Source of the DNA: Lachnospiraceae bacterium
Lineage (GTDB): Bacteria; Bacillota; Clostridia; Lachnospirales; Lachnospiraceae
Assembly: GCA_009779895.1 (NCBI GenBank)
Contig: WRBB01000006.1
Span: 31,176-95,175, forward strand
Length of the DNA stretch: 64,000 nt
Reading direction: 5' to 3'
Positions 55,362-64,000 of this stretch are shown one piece after another. The number at the start of each line of letters is the position of its first letter. Position 1 is the stretch's first letter. Under the pieces are notes generated by a model. It made no database searches, was not told the DNA's origin, and saw nothing but the letters and a program-made list of their open reading frames with translations. Made by a program: the position numbers and the translations under genes.

Positions 55362-55377
55362 TAATCTCTGATATAGT
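55349..55377 (+). promoter_or_regulatory. Sigma-A promoter of hsp20
   Basis: TTGACA (55349-55354), a 17-bp spacer and TATAGT (55372-55377), 57 bp before the hsp20 start codon. The promoter is near consensus, so the CIRCE-like site is likely to be the control. Confidence 0.75.
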
Positions 55378-55434
55378 ACATTTATAACAAGTAAATCAAG
55401 TAGCATTATAAAATGTATTGAGGAGGAAAAAATC

Positions 55435-55854
55435 ATGTTATTCACAAATACAAACCTTTATAGCAATTTTGCAAGAAGTCCTTTTTATAACCGGACGTTA
55501 AACACAAGTACAGCAGCTTTGATGAGAACTGACATTCATGAAAAAGACGGACAATATCAATTGAACATTGACTTACCAGGTTACAGCAAAGAAAATATCA
55601 AAGCGGAATTAAAAGATGGTTATTTGACCATCTCTGCCGGTAAAGAAGAAACACAAGAAGAAAAATCCGAACATGGCCAAATTCTTCGGCAGGAACGCTA
55701 TCAAGGCTTACAAAAAAGAAGTTTTTACATTGGCGACGGATATGCTGAAGAAGATATCAAAGCATCTTATGTAGATGGGGTCTTGAATCTAAATCTACCC
55801 AAAGAAGCACCAAAAGCTTTGGTTGAAGAAAAAAAATATATCGCAATTGCATAA
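55435..55854 (+). CDS. Hsp20/alpha-crystallin small heat-shock protein
   Basis: A 139-residue ATP-independent chaperone that holds unfolding proteins. The alpha-crystallin domain spans about 30-125 (MRTDIHEKDGQYQLNIDLPGYSKENIKAELKDGYLTISA). The conserved YVDGVLNLNLPKE stretch stands for the usual A-x-x-x-x-G-V-L motif. The start is backed by GAGGAGG. It is monocistronic, with a CIRCE-like operator upstream. Confidence 0.95.
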   Translation: MLFTNTNLYSNFARSPFYNRTLNTSTAALMRTDIHEKDGQYQLNIDLPGYSKENIKAELKDGYLTISAGKEETQEEKSEHGQILRQERYQGLQKRSFYIGDGYAEEDIKASYVDGVLNLNLPKEAPKALVEEKKYIAIA

Positions 55855-55965
55855 CGCCCCCAGTTTTCATTGATTTTCATCACTTTATTTCTGTCCCCAT
55901 GACGTACCGGATTATATCGATAGGGGCACTTTGGGTTATTGCCAAGAGGAACTTTTGACAGGGAA

Positions 55966-56010
55966 AAGCCCCATACACAAGGGTTAGAAAACACCTTATT
56001 TATGGGGCTT
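55966..56010 (-). terminator. Terminator of the phn operon
   Basis: AAGCCCCATA (55966-55975) pairs with TATGGGGCTT (56001-56010). Read on the minus strand the stem is followed by a short T run, placing it about 45 bp after the phnW stop. The rest of the 200-bp gap back to hsp20 contains no gene that I can support. Confidence 0.65.
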
Positions 56011-56055
56011 AATGTTCATAATCTCAATTATTACGATATCGAAGTTTAGGGGTCA

Positions 56056-57180
56056 TTACACAATAGTTTGCCCTAAGAGCTCGCCATTCTTCGCAATAAT
56101 CTCAATCAATCTTTCCATATCTTGCGGATAAACTTCGCCAATGTTGCCGATACGAAAAGTGTCAGCTTGAGATATTTTCCCCGGATAGAGTACAAAACCT
56201 TTTGATTTAACAGCCTCATAAAACGGCTTAAAGTCAAATTCTTTGTTGGGGTAAAGAAACGAAGTTATAATTGGAGCTTGCATATTGTCGGGCAACAAGG
56301 TTTCAAACCCAATACCTCTCATACCGTTTACTAAAATACGATGGTTTTCACAATACCGAGAGTATCTTGCCTCAATACTACCTTCTGTTTCTAATTCATC
56401 AAGAGCTTGATAGAACGCACGAACAACATGGGTGGGCGAGGTATAACGCCATTTACCCGACTTATCCATCTCCCTCCACTGACCAACTAAATCCATACAA
56501 AGTGAGCGGGCATTTTCAGCACATTTTTCAAGTTCATCTCTTTTTGCAATTACAAAACCAAAGCCTGGCACACCTTGAATGCACTTATTTGACGAGCTTA
56601 CAAGATAATCAATTCCTAGCTTGCTAATATCCATAGGGATGCCGCCAAAACTACTCATTGCATCTACAATCAAAGTTTTGCCATATCTTTTTACAGTTGC
56701 AGAAAGTTCTTCTAAGGGGTTAAGCATACCTGTTGTAGTTTCGCAATGCACAAACGCAACGTGGGTGAGTTTTGGGTCGCTTTCCAAAATCTTTTCAAGG
56801 TCTTGGGCTGTCGGTGCGGTTACTTCGCCTAAATCTATTTTAGTATGTTCGATATTCAACACGCTTGCCATTTCTGCCATGCGGTCGCCATATGCTCCAT
56901 TTGTCAAAATTAGCAACTTGCCATCTTTCGGCAGAACCGTTCCCAAGCAAGCCTCAACCGCAAAAGAGCCGCTACCCTGCATTAGAACAACCGTATAATT
57001 ATCTACATCCTTAGTAGCGAGAGCCGTCAATCTACGGCGTATGTTTTGCACGATACTTTCATTGTAATCTGCATCCCATGTACACCAATCTCGCAATAGT
57101 GCTGCCCGTACACCCTTTGATGTCGAAAGCGGCCCGGGTGTTAGTAGTATATATGGATTTTCTGGTATAAGATCAAGCAT
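56056..57180 (-). CDS. phnW: 2-aminoethylphosphonate:pyruvate aminotransferase
   Basis: This PLP enzyme converts 2-aminoethylphosphonate and pyruvate to phosphonoacetaldehyde and alanine. It has 374 residues. Family motifs include [17 protein letters not shown] at the start, [12 protein letters not shown], and the PLP lysine K199 in [23 protein letters not shown]. It is the last gene of the phn operon, 4 bp after phnX, whose enzyme uses its product. Confidence 0.95.
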   Translation of the reverse strand: MLDLIPENPYILLTPGPLSTSKGVRAALLRDWCTWDADYNESIVQNIRRRLTALATKDVDNYTVVLMQGSGSFAVEACLGTVLPKDGKLLILTNGAYGDRMAEMASVLNIEHTKIDLGEVTAPTAQDLEKILESDPKLTHVAFVHCETTTGMLNPLEELSATVKRYGKTLIVDAMSSFGGIPMDISKLGIDYLVSSSNKCIQGVPGFGFVIAKRDELEKCAENARSLCMDLVGQWREMDKSGKWRYTSPTHVVRAFYQALDELETEGSIEARYSRYCENHRILVNGMRGIGFETLLPDNMQAPIITSFLYPNKEFDFKPFYEAVKSKGFVLYPGKISQADTFRIGNIGEVYPQDMERLIEIIAKNGELLGQTIV

Positions 57181-57184
57181 TTTC

Positions 57185-57964
57185 TTAGCCTCCTATGGTT
57201 GTTATTAGTTTTGGAAGTTCCGCGACACTTTCAATTACAAAATTTGCACCGCTTGCGAAATATCTCTGTCTTGCTGTTACAAATAGCTCATCTTTACGGC
57301 TTTGCGAAAGTGAGGCAAGCTCACTTTCTGATAATCCAAGTACGCTTGAACCGATAAGGATACCAACACTTAGGCATCCTGCCGCTTTGCCCTCTTGCAT
57401 ATCTGCCTCGGTATCGCCAATTTTCAGAACTTCGCTAATATTGGCACATCCTAATTCTTCAAGGTTGCGCCATATCATGTATGGATATGGTCTGCCTTTT
57501 CCGTCAACATCTTCGGGGCATACAAGATAATCGGGGGTGTATCCGTTTTCTTTTGCAAGTGGGGCTACAATATCCATCATTTGGCGTGTGTATCCTGTTG
57601 TAGAGCCGATTTTTATTCCCATTTCCCTTATTTGTGCAACAACATCCAGTACATTTGGCAATGGGATTGCGTAATTCTCCAACACGCTAAGCAGAGCTGG
57701 TTCAAATTTTTCATAGACAGCATCAATATCAGCCTCCATGTGCGGTTTGCCATACTTGGCTACCCACTCTGCGGCAAGCCGTTCGCCCGACAACATCATT
57801 GCTACATGAGTTCGCTTTGCAAGCCCCATTGGTGCGCGTGTTTCATCTGCGGTCGGGTTAATACCGTATGCCTTAAAGGCACTCATAAAAGCATCAACAG
57901 GGGCAAATGAACCAAAATCAATGGTTGTACCTGCCCAATCCAAAATAATTGTTTTAATACTCAT
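57185..57964 (-). CDS. phnX: Phosphonoacetaldehyde hydrolase (phosphonatase)
   Basis: A HAD-family enzyme that splits phosphonoacetaldehyde to acetaldehyde and phosphate. It has 259 residues. The nucleophile is D9 in [20 protein letters not shown], and the Schiff-base lysine is K50 in [11 protein letters not shown], which distinguishes phosphonatase from other HAD enzymes. The end of the fold carries [17 protein letters not shown]. It overlaps the permease gene by 4 bp. Confidence 0.95.
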   Translation of the reverse strand: MSIKTIILDWAGTTIDFGSFAPVDAFMSAFKAYGINPTADETRAPMGLAKRTHVAMMLSGERLAAEWVAKYGKPHMEADIDAVYEKFEPALLSVLENYAIPLPNVLDVVAQIREMGIKIGSTTGYTRQMMDIVAPLAKENGYTPDYLVCPEDVDGKGRPYPYMIWRNLEELGCANISEVLKIGDTEADMQEGKAAGCLSVGILIGSSVLGLSESELASLSQSRKDELFVTARQRYFASGANFVIESVAELPKLITTIGG

Positions 57965-59634
57965 GATTCTCTCCTTTTGGTTTTGTATTTAATAAATATC
58001 ATTGCAAGCTCATACAGCAGACGTACCGCCACGTTTACAACCAAAATCAGCAGGCTCATGGCTGCGGCTTGGGCAATGTCGCCTGCCGCTTGCATATGTG
58101 CTATTGATATGGATGCGACTCTAAATGTTGGGTTATACAGGAAAACCAACGCAGAAATCGTCACCATAGAGCTAACAAAGTAATACATAAATATTTCAAG
58201 TATTGCAGGGAATGAAAGTGGTACGCTGACACGATAAAATAATTTCCAGCGAGGTATGCTCATGCTGTCAGATACGCTCTCAAACTCCTTGTCCAACTTT
58301 TTTAATGCGCCTGTCGCTGTTAAAAATGGCACAGAAAAGAAACTCAACACATTCGCCATCACCAAAATCCCTATTGTGCCAAAAAGAAAATTTAGCGGAT
58401 TTGTCGGTGTGTTAAAGAACAATATAAATGATATACCTATAACCATTCCGGGCAGAGCCATTGGCAAGATTGAAAATAATTTGCCTATTTTCGTTAATGC
58501 AGTCAAACCGTTGGTTTTCTCCATCATGTACGAGTAGGCAAAAACGAAAACTGTACCAACAGCGGCGGTTATCAAGCTCATTGTTATTGAGTTGAAAAAG
58601 CTGCCTATACCCCCCTGTGCTGGATTAAACCTAAAGTTATCAAGGGTTAGTGTCATGTTAAAGGGATACAATGTTGTAAAAGCTCCAAGTGCCAATGCTC
58701 CTATCAAGGCAAAAAAGCAGAAAGCTATAACCGAACAAAGTATGAAAAAGAAAACATCCCTGCCTCTGCTCTTTTTTATGATTAACTTGGTAGATTTTGC
58801 ACTCATAGCTCCCATATTGGCAACATTTGTAATTCGATTTACGATAAAAGCCATAATCGCAGGCGTCAATAACAAAGTTCCTATAACAGCACCCATGCTA
58901 AAATTAAACAATCCTGCAATCTGCGTATGTAAGTCCGTTGCAAGAACATTGAAACTGCCCCCTATAACCATAGGCGCGCCAAAATCTGTAAATGCAAGGG
59001 TGAAACATACGAAGATAACATTTATAAGCGTAAATTTCACTTCGGGCAAAGTTATTTTTATAAACCTTGTTAAAGGCTTTACGCCCATAGCCTCGACAGC
59101 CTCATATAATCTTCCATCAGCGTATTCGAGCGTTACAAAAAACATCAGAAATGCTTGCGGAAAAGTGTAAATGACTTGCGACAAAATCAAACCAATTCTG
59201 CCATACAGCTCTATTTCAAAGCCCATACGAGTGATTACGCCCTGCCGACCAAATAAGTATATTAGCCCTAGCGCATGAACGACCGTAGGGATAAATATTG
59301 GTATCAATGCGACATATCGAAAAAATGTCTTAAAGCGTATACGTGTACGGGTCAAAGCATAAGCATATAAAAATCCAAAGACAGTGCTAAAAAATGCTGT
59401 GACCAACGAAATATCTATGGTATTCCAAATTGACCTAAAAAGTGCTGGCGTCCTAAAATACGCTTGATAATTTTCAAGTCCTACAAATTCCTCTGCATTA
59501 CTTTGAAACGCTCTTGCAAACAAGGAGAAAAGCGGAAGTACCATAATCATAACCATCATCGCCAGCATAAAACACAATACGATAAGTTGCCCTATGTTGA
59601 TGCGTGAAATCCATTGTTTCATCCGCTCTATCAT
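57961..59634 (-). CDS. 2-aminoethylphosphonate ABC transporter permease (fused two-domain)
   Basis: A 557-residue permease made of two fused BPD_transp_1 halves with about twelve helices in all. The EAA loops lie in YEAVEAMGVKPLTRFIKITLPEVK and FESVSDSMSIPRWKLFYRVSVPLSFPA. Such fused permeases belong to the iron/AEP class (PhnU/PhnV-like). It overlaps both neighbours, the ATPase and phnX, by 4 bp, pointing to translation as a unit. Confidence 0.88.
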   Translation of the reverse strand: MIERMKQWISRINIGQLIVLCFMLAMMVMIMVLPLFSLFARAFQSNAEEFVGLENYQAYFRTPALFRSIWNTIDISLVTAFFSTVFGFLYAYALTRTRIRFKTFFRYVALIPIFIPTVVHALGLIYLFGRQGVITRMGFEIELYGRIGLILSQVIYTFPQAFLMFFVTLEYADGRLYEAVEAMGVKPLTRFIKITLPEVKFTLINVIFVCFTLAFTDFGAPMVIGGSFNVLATDLHTQIAGLFNFSMGAVIGTLLLTPAIMAFIVNRITNVANMGAMSAKSTKLIIKKSRGRDVFFFILCSVIAFCFFALIGALALGAFTTLYPFNMTLTLDNFRFNPAQGGIGSFFNSITMSLITAAVGTVFVFAYSYMMEKTNGLTALTKIGKLFSILPMALPGMVIGISFILFFNTPTNPLNFLFGTIGILVMANVLSFFSVPFLTATGALKKLDKEFESVSDSMSIPRWKLFYRVSVPLSFPAILEIFMYYFVSSMVTISALVFLYNPTFRVASISIAHMQAAGDIAQAAAMSLLILVVNVAVRLLYELAMIFIKYKTKRRES

Positions 59635-60635
59635 ACCGGCTCTTCTATTATCAAACTGTCAGAATAGCTTGTTAAACACTTCTCCGGCAATCGCAAAAAC
59701 ATCGTTGCACCTTCTCTAAGATTCATGCTATCAAATTCTTGGGATGAAAGGTCAATGTAAACTTCTGACTTATCCCTCATTAACCCATTTATGCGAGTTA
59801 AAGCACCCTTAAATTCTATCGCTCTTATAAGAGCAGTATAGTCATGTTGCTCGCTATGCCTCACAAGACAAATTTTCTCAGGACGTATTGCTTGCTCACC
59901 TTTTGTGATTTTAATAAAGTTCATTGAACCAATAAACCCAGCGACAAATGGGGTTGATGGATTATTATAAATATCACGAGGACTTCCCGACTGTTCTACA
60001 ACGGAATTATTCATAACAATAGCACGGTCTGCCATTGTCAATGCTTCCTCTTGGTCATGTGTAACCATGATGGTGGTAATGCCCAATTCCTTTTGAATAG
60101 ATCGAATTTCACTACGCAACTTATTTCGCACCTTTGCATCCAAAGCCGATAATGGCTCATCAAGAAGAAGAAAAGATGGCGAGATTGCGATAGCACGAGC
60201 GAGTGCGGTGCGTTGTTGCTGTCCCCCCGAAAGCTGTCTTGGGTATTTATTGCGATGTTCAAACAAGTCAACCATACGCAATACTTCCAAAGCACGAATT
60301 TCCAAATCTTCTTTTGATGCTTTTGATTTCTGTTTCATTCCGAACAAGATGTTTCCTATTACCGTCATGTTAGGAAATAAGGCATATGACTGAAACACGA
60401 TGCCGAAGTTGCGTTTTGCGGCAGGGAAGTATGTAGAGTCCCGACCATCAATGACTATTTTGCCGCTATCAGAAGTTTCAAGTCCGGCTATAATGCGTAA
60501 CAGCGTTGTTTTTCCACATCCGCTTGGCCCTAAAATGCAAACCATCTCACCTTTTTCGACCTCGACATTTACATTATTTAGGGCAAACTGATTGCCGAAT
60601 TTTTTGGTTATATTCTCAACTTTCAAAAAGCTCAT
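59631..60635 (-). CDS. 2-aminoethylphosphonate ABC transporter ATPase (PhnT-like)
   Basis: A 334-residue ATPase of the PotA/spermidine-iron-AEP class. Walker A is GPSGCGKTTLL, the signature LSGGQQQRTALARAIA and Walker B FLLLDEPLSALDAK. A TOBE-type C-terminal regulatory domain follows (about 240-334). It lies 16 bp after the binding protein gene. Confidence 0.92.
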   Translation of the reverse strand: MSFLKVENITKKFGNQFALNNVNVEVEKGEMVCILGPSGCGKTTLLRIIAGLETSDSGKIVIDGRDSTYFPAAKRNFGIVFQSYALFPNMTVIGNILFGMKQKSKASKEDLEIRALEVLRMVDLFEHRNKYPRQLSGGQQQRTALARAIAISPSFLLLDEPLSALDAKVRNKLRSEIRSIQKELGITTIMVTHDQEEALTMADRAIVMNNSVVEQSGSPRDIYNNPSTPFVAGFIGSMNFIKITKGEQAIRPEKICLVRHSEQHDYTALIRAIEFKGALTRINGLMRDKSEVYIDLSSQEFDSMNLREGATMFLRLPEKCLTSYSDSLIIEEPV

Positions 60636-60651
60636 ACCGCTTTTTCCTCCC

Positions 60652-61713
60652 TTAGTTAATTTCTCTTGCCCACCGTGCTAAAATTGCCTCACGATTTTCA
60701 GCTATCCAAACAAAATCATTTTCAATAAGTTGGTCAACAGGGTTGCCTATATATCCGTCCATGTTGTTGCCACCACCTGTTGCTATTATAGGGAAACTTT
60801 CATTGTATAGAGCCATCGCCTCATCAGATATCGCCCAATCAAGGAATGTACGAGCAGCAGGATGTATGTTATCTTTTGCCATAAGTGCATTTGCCTCCAT
60901 ATCCCATCCGCTACCCATAGCAGGCCAAATAATTTCAACAGGCACACCTCTACGTTGTTGTGTAATACCTGCATAGCCAAAACTCACACCTATCACTGTT
61001 TCACCTGTGGCTGCCATTGTTGCTGGTGCAGAACCCGAATGTGTAAATTGGCTGATATTATTATTAAGTCTGTCAAAAAATTCCCACCCTGCATCCGTGT
61101 CACGACCGAAAAGTTGCAAAATTGCCGTTACTGTCAAAAAGCCTGTTCCCGATGACGCTGGGGCTGGCATTACTACATGACCCGTAAGCTCTGGCCGCAA
61201 CAAATCTTCATAGCATCTAATATCGTCAATGCTAAGCCCAAGCCGTGCAAGCTCAACCGTATTAACGATAAACGCTGTTTCCCATGCTACATTTCCGACC
61301 CATGTTGGAGTTTCTTGTTCTGACCTAAACATTGGCAAAATGTGTTCAAGTCCTTCGGGTGCGTATGGCTCAAGCATACCCATACCCTCAAGCACCATCA
61401 TACTGGATGCCGCAGTTCCCCAAACAAGGTCAGCTTGTGGATTATTAGCCTCTGCAATCAATCGAGCAGTGATTACGCCTGTTGAATCACGCACAACATT
61501 AACATTTATGTCGGGGTATCTTGCGTTAAAAGCCTCCAAAAATTGGGTTACAAGCTCGCTTTCGATTGCTGTGTAAACGGTTATTGTGCCGGATGTTGGG
61601 CTTACCTCTTGATTGCTATTGCCGCTACATCCCGAAAGCACAAACATAGTCATTCCGACAAAAATGACCAAGCTGGCTAACTGAATTTTCCAATATCTCT
61701 CAGCGTGTATCAT
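60652..61713 (-). CDS. 2-aminoethylphosphonate-binding lipoprotein (PhnS-like)
   Basis: A 353-residue family 1 solute-binding protein with a lipobox ending LSGC at about C29. The Fbp/AEP-type pattern is visible in TITVYTAIESELVTQFLEAFNARYPDINVNVVRDSTGVITARLIAE and ADLVWGTAASSMM. Start at the ATG ending at 61713, behind AAGGAGG. It heads the operon and lies 59 bp from the nearest Pho-box-like hexamer. Confidence 0.9.
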   Translation of the reverse strand: MIHAERYWKIQLASLVIFVGMTMFVLSGCSGNSNQEVSPTSGTITVYTAIESELVTQFLEAFNARYPDINVNVVRDSTGVITARLIAEANNPQADLVWGTAASSMMVLEGMGMLEPYAPEGLEHILPMFRSEQETPTWVGNVAWETAFIVNTVELARLGLSIDDIRCYEDLLRPELTGHVVMPAPASSGTGFLTVTAILQLFGRDTDAGWEFFDRLNNNISQFTHSGSAPATMAATGETVIGVSFGYAGITQQRRGVPVEIIWPAMGSGWDMEANALMAKDNIHPAARTFLDWAISDEAMALYNESFPIIATGGGNNMDGYIGNPVDQLIENDFVWIAENREAILARWAREIN

Positions 61714-61755
61714 AAAATCCTCCTTGCGTTTTTTTTAATTTCTTCTTACATGAAC

Positions 61756-61810
61756 ATGATACAACAGAGCTATGTAAGACTGAAAGCAGGGTTATGTAAA
61801 ATCTTTGTAA
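61756..61810 (-). promoter_or_regulatory. Pho-box-like repeats and -10 of the phn operon
   Basis: On the minus strand, TTACAA (61810-61805) and TTACAT (61799-61794) are 11 bp apart, and a third TTACAT (61777-61772) is 22 bp further. The skipped position (61788-61783) is degenerate. Spacers are 5 bp, as in PhoP boxes of Firmicutes. A -10 TATCAT (61761-61756) lies 10 bp beyond the last hexamer, which fits activation in place of a -35. Confidence 0.6.
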
Positions 61811-61816
61811 GATATA

Positions 61817-61846
61817 TTGAGGCGTGGCAAAGCCATGTGTTATAAT
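61817..61846 (+). promoter_or_regulatory. Promoter of the PhoB/PhoR-type two-component genes
   Basis: A weak TTGAGG (61817-61822), an 18-bp spacer and a consensus TATAAT (61841-61846), 35 bp before the regulator start. The Pho-box-like repeats end 6 bp upstream of the -35, so self-regulation is possible. Confidence 0.5.
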
Positions 61847-61881
61847 AGGTATGAAGTCAAAGTGCATAGGTGAAAAGGATT

Positions 61882-62553
61882 ATGAGAAAAAGAATTTTTG
61901 TGGTTGAGGATGATGCCGCCCTACAGGAGCTTTATACATATACATTGGAAAACGAATTTGACTGTTTTTGTTTTGGCAATGGAATATCCTTTTTTGATGC
62001 ACTCGGAGCGCAAAACCCAGACCTTGTTTTGCTCGACATAATGTTGCCCGGCGATGATGGATTTGCAATATTGTCCCGCTTGAAAACCGAAAATACAACA
62101 GCTCACATTCCTGTGATTATGATTTCAGCCAAAGGTGAAGAAATTTCAAAAGTAAAAGGGCTAAATTGGGGTGCAGATGATTATATAGCAAAACCTTTTG
62201 GCGTACTGGAGCTTGTTGCACGAATTAAAGCTAATTTGCGAAAAAATGGAAATGCCACAGAGGGCATAGCCTACAAAGACATAGCGATAGACCTATCAAA
62301 GCATCAAATTTCTGTTAATGGAAATTACATCCAAACTACCCTTAAAGAATTTAATTTGCTATGCTTGCTTTGCAAAAAAGCAGAAAAGGTACAGGAACGA
62401 GAGGATATTTTTTTGAAAGTATGGGGGGATAGCTTTATGGGCGAAACCCGAACACTTGATATTCACATTAGGGAACTTAGAAAAAAGCTAGGAGACTCTG
62501 CAAGTGAAGCAGAAATCAAAACAATTCGTGGCGTGGGGTATATGCTTATATGA
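61882..62553 (+). CDS. OmpR/PhoB-family response regulator
   Basis: A 223-residue regulator with a receiver domain (acidic pocket in VVEDDAALQ, phospho-acceptor Asp in LVLLDIMLPGDDG, conserved Lys in DDYIAKPF) and a PhoB-type winged helix (about 125-223, ending ETRTLDIHIRELRKKLGD and IKTIRGVGYMLI). Start chosen at the ATG at 61882. It overlaps the kinase gene as ATGA. Its place opposite the phn operon and the Pho-like repeats between them suggest phosphate or phosphonate control. Confidence 0.93.
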   Translation: MRKRIFVVEDDAALQELYTYTLENEFDCFCFGNGISFFDALGAQNPDLVLLDIMLPGDDGFAILSRLKTENTTAHIPVIMISAKGEEISKVKGLNWGADDYIAKPFGVLELVARIKANLRKNGNATEGIAYKDIAIDLSKHQISVNGNYIQTTLKEFNLLCLLCKKAEKVQEREDIFLKVWGDSFMGETRTLDIHIRELRKKLGDSASEAEIKTIRGVGYMLI

Positions 62554-64000
62554 AAAAACGCCTTTTTCTTTTTACAACAATAATTTTGTTTATTGGGCTT
62601 GTAGGGTTTTTCATAACCTCCATTTTCATAACCCACAGAAACAACCTTAGCATCGCAAAAAGCACAGTCATTGAAACCACGCAAATTATTGCAGGGCTTT
62701 ATTATGACGGCGTTGACTTAGAAGAATTTGTGAGTGTTGGGCGCACAACAAGGATTACAGTCATTTCATCATATGGTTTAGTTTTGGCAGATAGTCGCCC
62801 TGCAAAAAGTCAATTGACCGAAAATTACTTGAACCGCCCAGAGATAGCCGCTGCATTAAATAATTCCCCTGCTGTCTATGTGCGTTACTCGCAAACCCAC
62901 AGCACAGACTTTATTTATTATGCTCTAAAAGTGGATACATCAGATGGATTTGTTTTTGTACGAGCATCAATTCCATCGTCCCAAATTGATGCTTACTTAT
63001 TACAATCAATCCCCCTCTTATTCGCCTTGCTCATCGCATTTGCAGTTTCTTGTTTTTTCTTGGTGCGTAGCGTTACCAAACGCATTTTAAAACCCATTTA
63101 TGGTATATGCCAAAAACTAAAGCTGCTGTCTGATGGCAAATATTCTTCCGAAATTGCTGGCGATGGGTATGATGAAATAAGCAAAATAACCAAAGAAATT
63201 GATGGTGTTGCTCTCGTCTTGCAAGATAACTTCAACACCTTGCAAAAAGAGAAAAACAAGCTATCCTACATACTCAACAGTATTAATGATGGGTTATTCG
63301 TTATTGATGGGTACATGGATATTACAGGCATAAACTCAGTGGCACTCAATATATTTGATGCCAATCCCGGTATCGAGGGTAGTGAACTCCAAAACCTAAC
63401 AGACAATGCTGAACTTGCCGCAGCGATAGTTAATTGTACAAACCACCAAGAGGACTCCCTCTTTGAACTGGAGCTTGACGGAAAAACATATCTGCTCACA
63501 GTAAAACGTCTGTCCGATACGGAATTGACAATGGTTATGATAGCAGACATAACGGAAAAGCACGAAAATGCCAAGAGACGAGAAGAATTTTTTGCCAACG
63601 CGTCCCACGAACTAAAAACGCCTTTGACTGCTATAAAGGGGTTTAACGAACTGACTTCTCTTAACAACAAAGATGATGGAATTAACAAATATATCGCTGG
63701 CATTACTCGTGAAACAAACCGTATGATGTTTTTAATTTCCGATATGTTGAAGTTATCTGAATTGGGGAACACTCCAAAAACAAACCCTGTACCTGTTTCG
63801 CTCTCAGAGGCTATCAATGATGTGTGTGATACTGTTTCAGCGGCTTTCGAGGAAAAGTCTATTACTTTTGAAATAATAGGTAGTGCAATAGTAAATGCAG
63901 AACCAAATCACATATATGATGTCGTGAAAAACCTTGTAGAAAATGCAGTACGATACAACAAGCAAAATGGCAAAGTTTCTGTGAGAATCAAAAATAACAA
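62550..64000 (+). CDS. PhoR-like sensor histidine kinase (partial, 3' end outside window)
   Basis: About 483 residues are visible. In order: a membrane helix (about 5-28), an extracytoplasmic sensor (about 30-145), a second helix (about 150-170), a HAMP-like segment, a PAS domain (about 235-335), and the dimerisation/phospho-acceptor box EFFANASHELKTPLTAIKGF. The window then ends inside the ATPase domain just after the N-box start (NLVENAVRYNKQNGKV). The order helix-sensor-helix-HAMP-PAS-HisKA is that of PhoR of Gram-positives. Confidence 0.92.
   Translation, partial: MKKRLFLFTTIILFIGLVGFFITSIFITHRNNLSIAKSTVIETTQIIAGLYYDGVDLEEFVSVGRTTRITVISSYGLVLADSRPAKSQLTENYLNRPEIAAALNNSPAVYVRYSQTHSTDFIYYALKVDTSDGFVFVRASIPSSQIDAYLLQSIPLLFALLIAFAVSCFFLVRSVTKRILKPIYGICQKLKLLSDGKYSSEIAGDGYDEISKITKEIDGVALVLQDNFNTLQKEKNKLSYILNSINDGLFVIDGYMDITGINSVALNIFDANPGIEGSELQNLTDNAELAAAIVNCTNHQEDSLFELELDGKTYLLTVKRLSDTELTMVMIADITEKHENAKRREEFFANASHELKTPLTAIKGFNELTSLNNKDDGINKYIAGITRETNRMMFLISDMLKLSELGNTPKTNPVPVSLSEAINDVCDTVSAAFEEKSITFEIIGSAIVNAEPNHIYDVVKNLVENAVRYNKQNGKVSVRIKNN

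Noticed and set aside
55855..55965. Remnant gene or transposase fragment between hsp20 and the phn terminator
   Set aside because: A minus-strand frame can be read, but no motif is recognisable and the frame overlaps hsp20, so I do not call it.
58592..59170. 192-codon frame opposite the phosphonate permease
   Set aside because: It lies wholly within a well-supported permease gene and has no features of its own.
61641..61658. Second copy of the tRNA-Pro 3' end (gtcattccga) as the far attachment site of an island
   Set aside because: Only ten bases match, and they lie inside the phnS-like coding sequence near its signal peptide. This is too short and badly placed for an att repeat.

Overview
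The window reads as a chromosomal stretch of a low-GC, Gram-positive anaerobe in the Clostridia, probably Lachnospiraceae-like. This rests on the gene set: MurT/GatD lipid II amidation, ScpA/ScpB, LeuA of the long type, a tungsten-type aldehyde:ferredoxin oxidoreductase, the lipoprotein transacylase Lit, DUF1836, DUF5721 and DUF4358 proteins, the single-chain PurL, and AgrC/AgrA-type signalling. Coding is dense, with clear AGGAGG-type ribosome sites and sigma-A promoters. No complete insertion sequence, prophage or CRISPR array was seen.

Layout. 1-6.2 kb (minus strand): an RpiR-type regulator cut by the window edge, aminopeptidase P, leuA, scpB, scpA and a membrane metallophosphoesterase. 6.3-9.1 kb (plus): a J-domain protein and the murT-gatD pair. 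9.2-11.7 kb (minus): a ferredoxin-like protein, AOR and a dedicated MoaD under their own promoter. 11.7-23.4 kb (minus): a long housekeeping run (YitT, NudC, LspA, zinc-ribbon protein, ClpX, LigA, RluB/F-type pseudouridine synthase) headed by four genes for acylating an extracellular polymer (SGNH hydrolase, DUF4358, MBOAT, DHHW). 23.6-26.5 kb: small conserved genes and a PHP-domain phosphatase. 26.5-26.8 kb: tRNA-Pro(CGG) with what looks like the tail of a decayed integrase beside it. 26.9-29.2 kb: a polar amino acid ABC transporter.

29.3-38.1 kb is the most distinctive part. Two divergent, homologous beta-helix surface proteins (A, minus strand, 1238 residues; B, plus strand, 740 residues) share about 600 bp of nearly identical inverted sequence at the 3' end of B and the middle of A. 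B stops exactly where this similarity ends and is followed after 14 bp by an AgrC-like kinase and a LytTR regulator. Between the two adhesin promoters lies a tandem 11-bp repeat with a 21-bp period, which is the geometry of a LytTR operator. Recombination between the arms would exchange the two heads between an anchored tail and a truncated tail, so the locus could be a regulated antigen switch. Hairpin-rich noncoding DNA lies on both sides.

38.1-48.4 kb: a DUF3825 protein, a GntP permease, and a divergent sugar/polyol regulon consisting of an RbsBCA-like importer facing an erythritol/threitol-type dehydrogenase, DhaK, DhaL and a ROK regulator. The two facing promoters carry matching operator-like palindromes over their -10 elements. 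48.4-55.9 kb: purL, lit, a LysR regulator, a FemAB/GNAT-like protein, and an hsp20 gene with a CIRCE-like site over its promoter.

56-64 kb: a 2-aminoethylphosphonate cluster (importer genes, phnX, phnW) diverging from a PhoB/PhoR-type two-component system, whose kinase runs off the window. Three Pho-box-like hexamers in an 11-bp register sit just upstream of the phn promoter, which links the regulator to its likely target. All functional statements are made from sequence reading alone; no database search was run.
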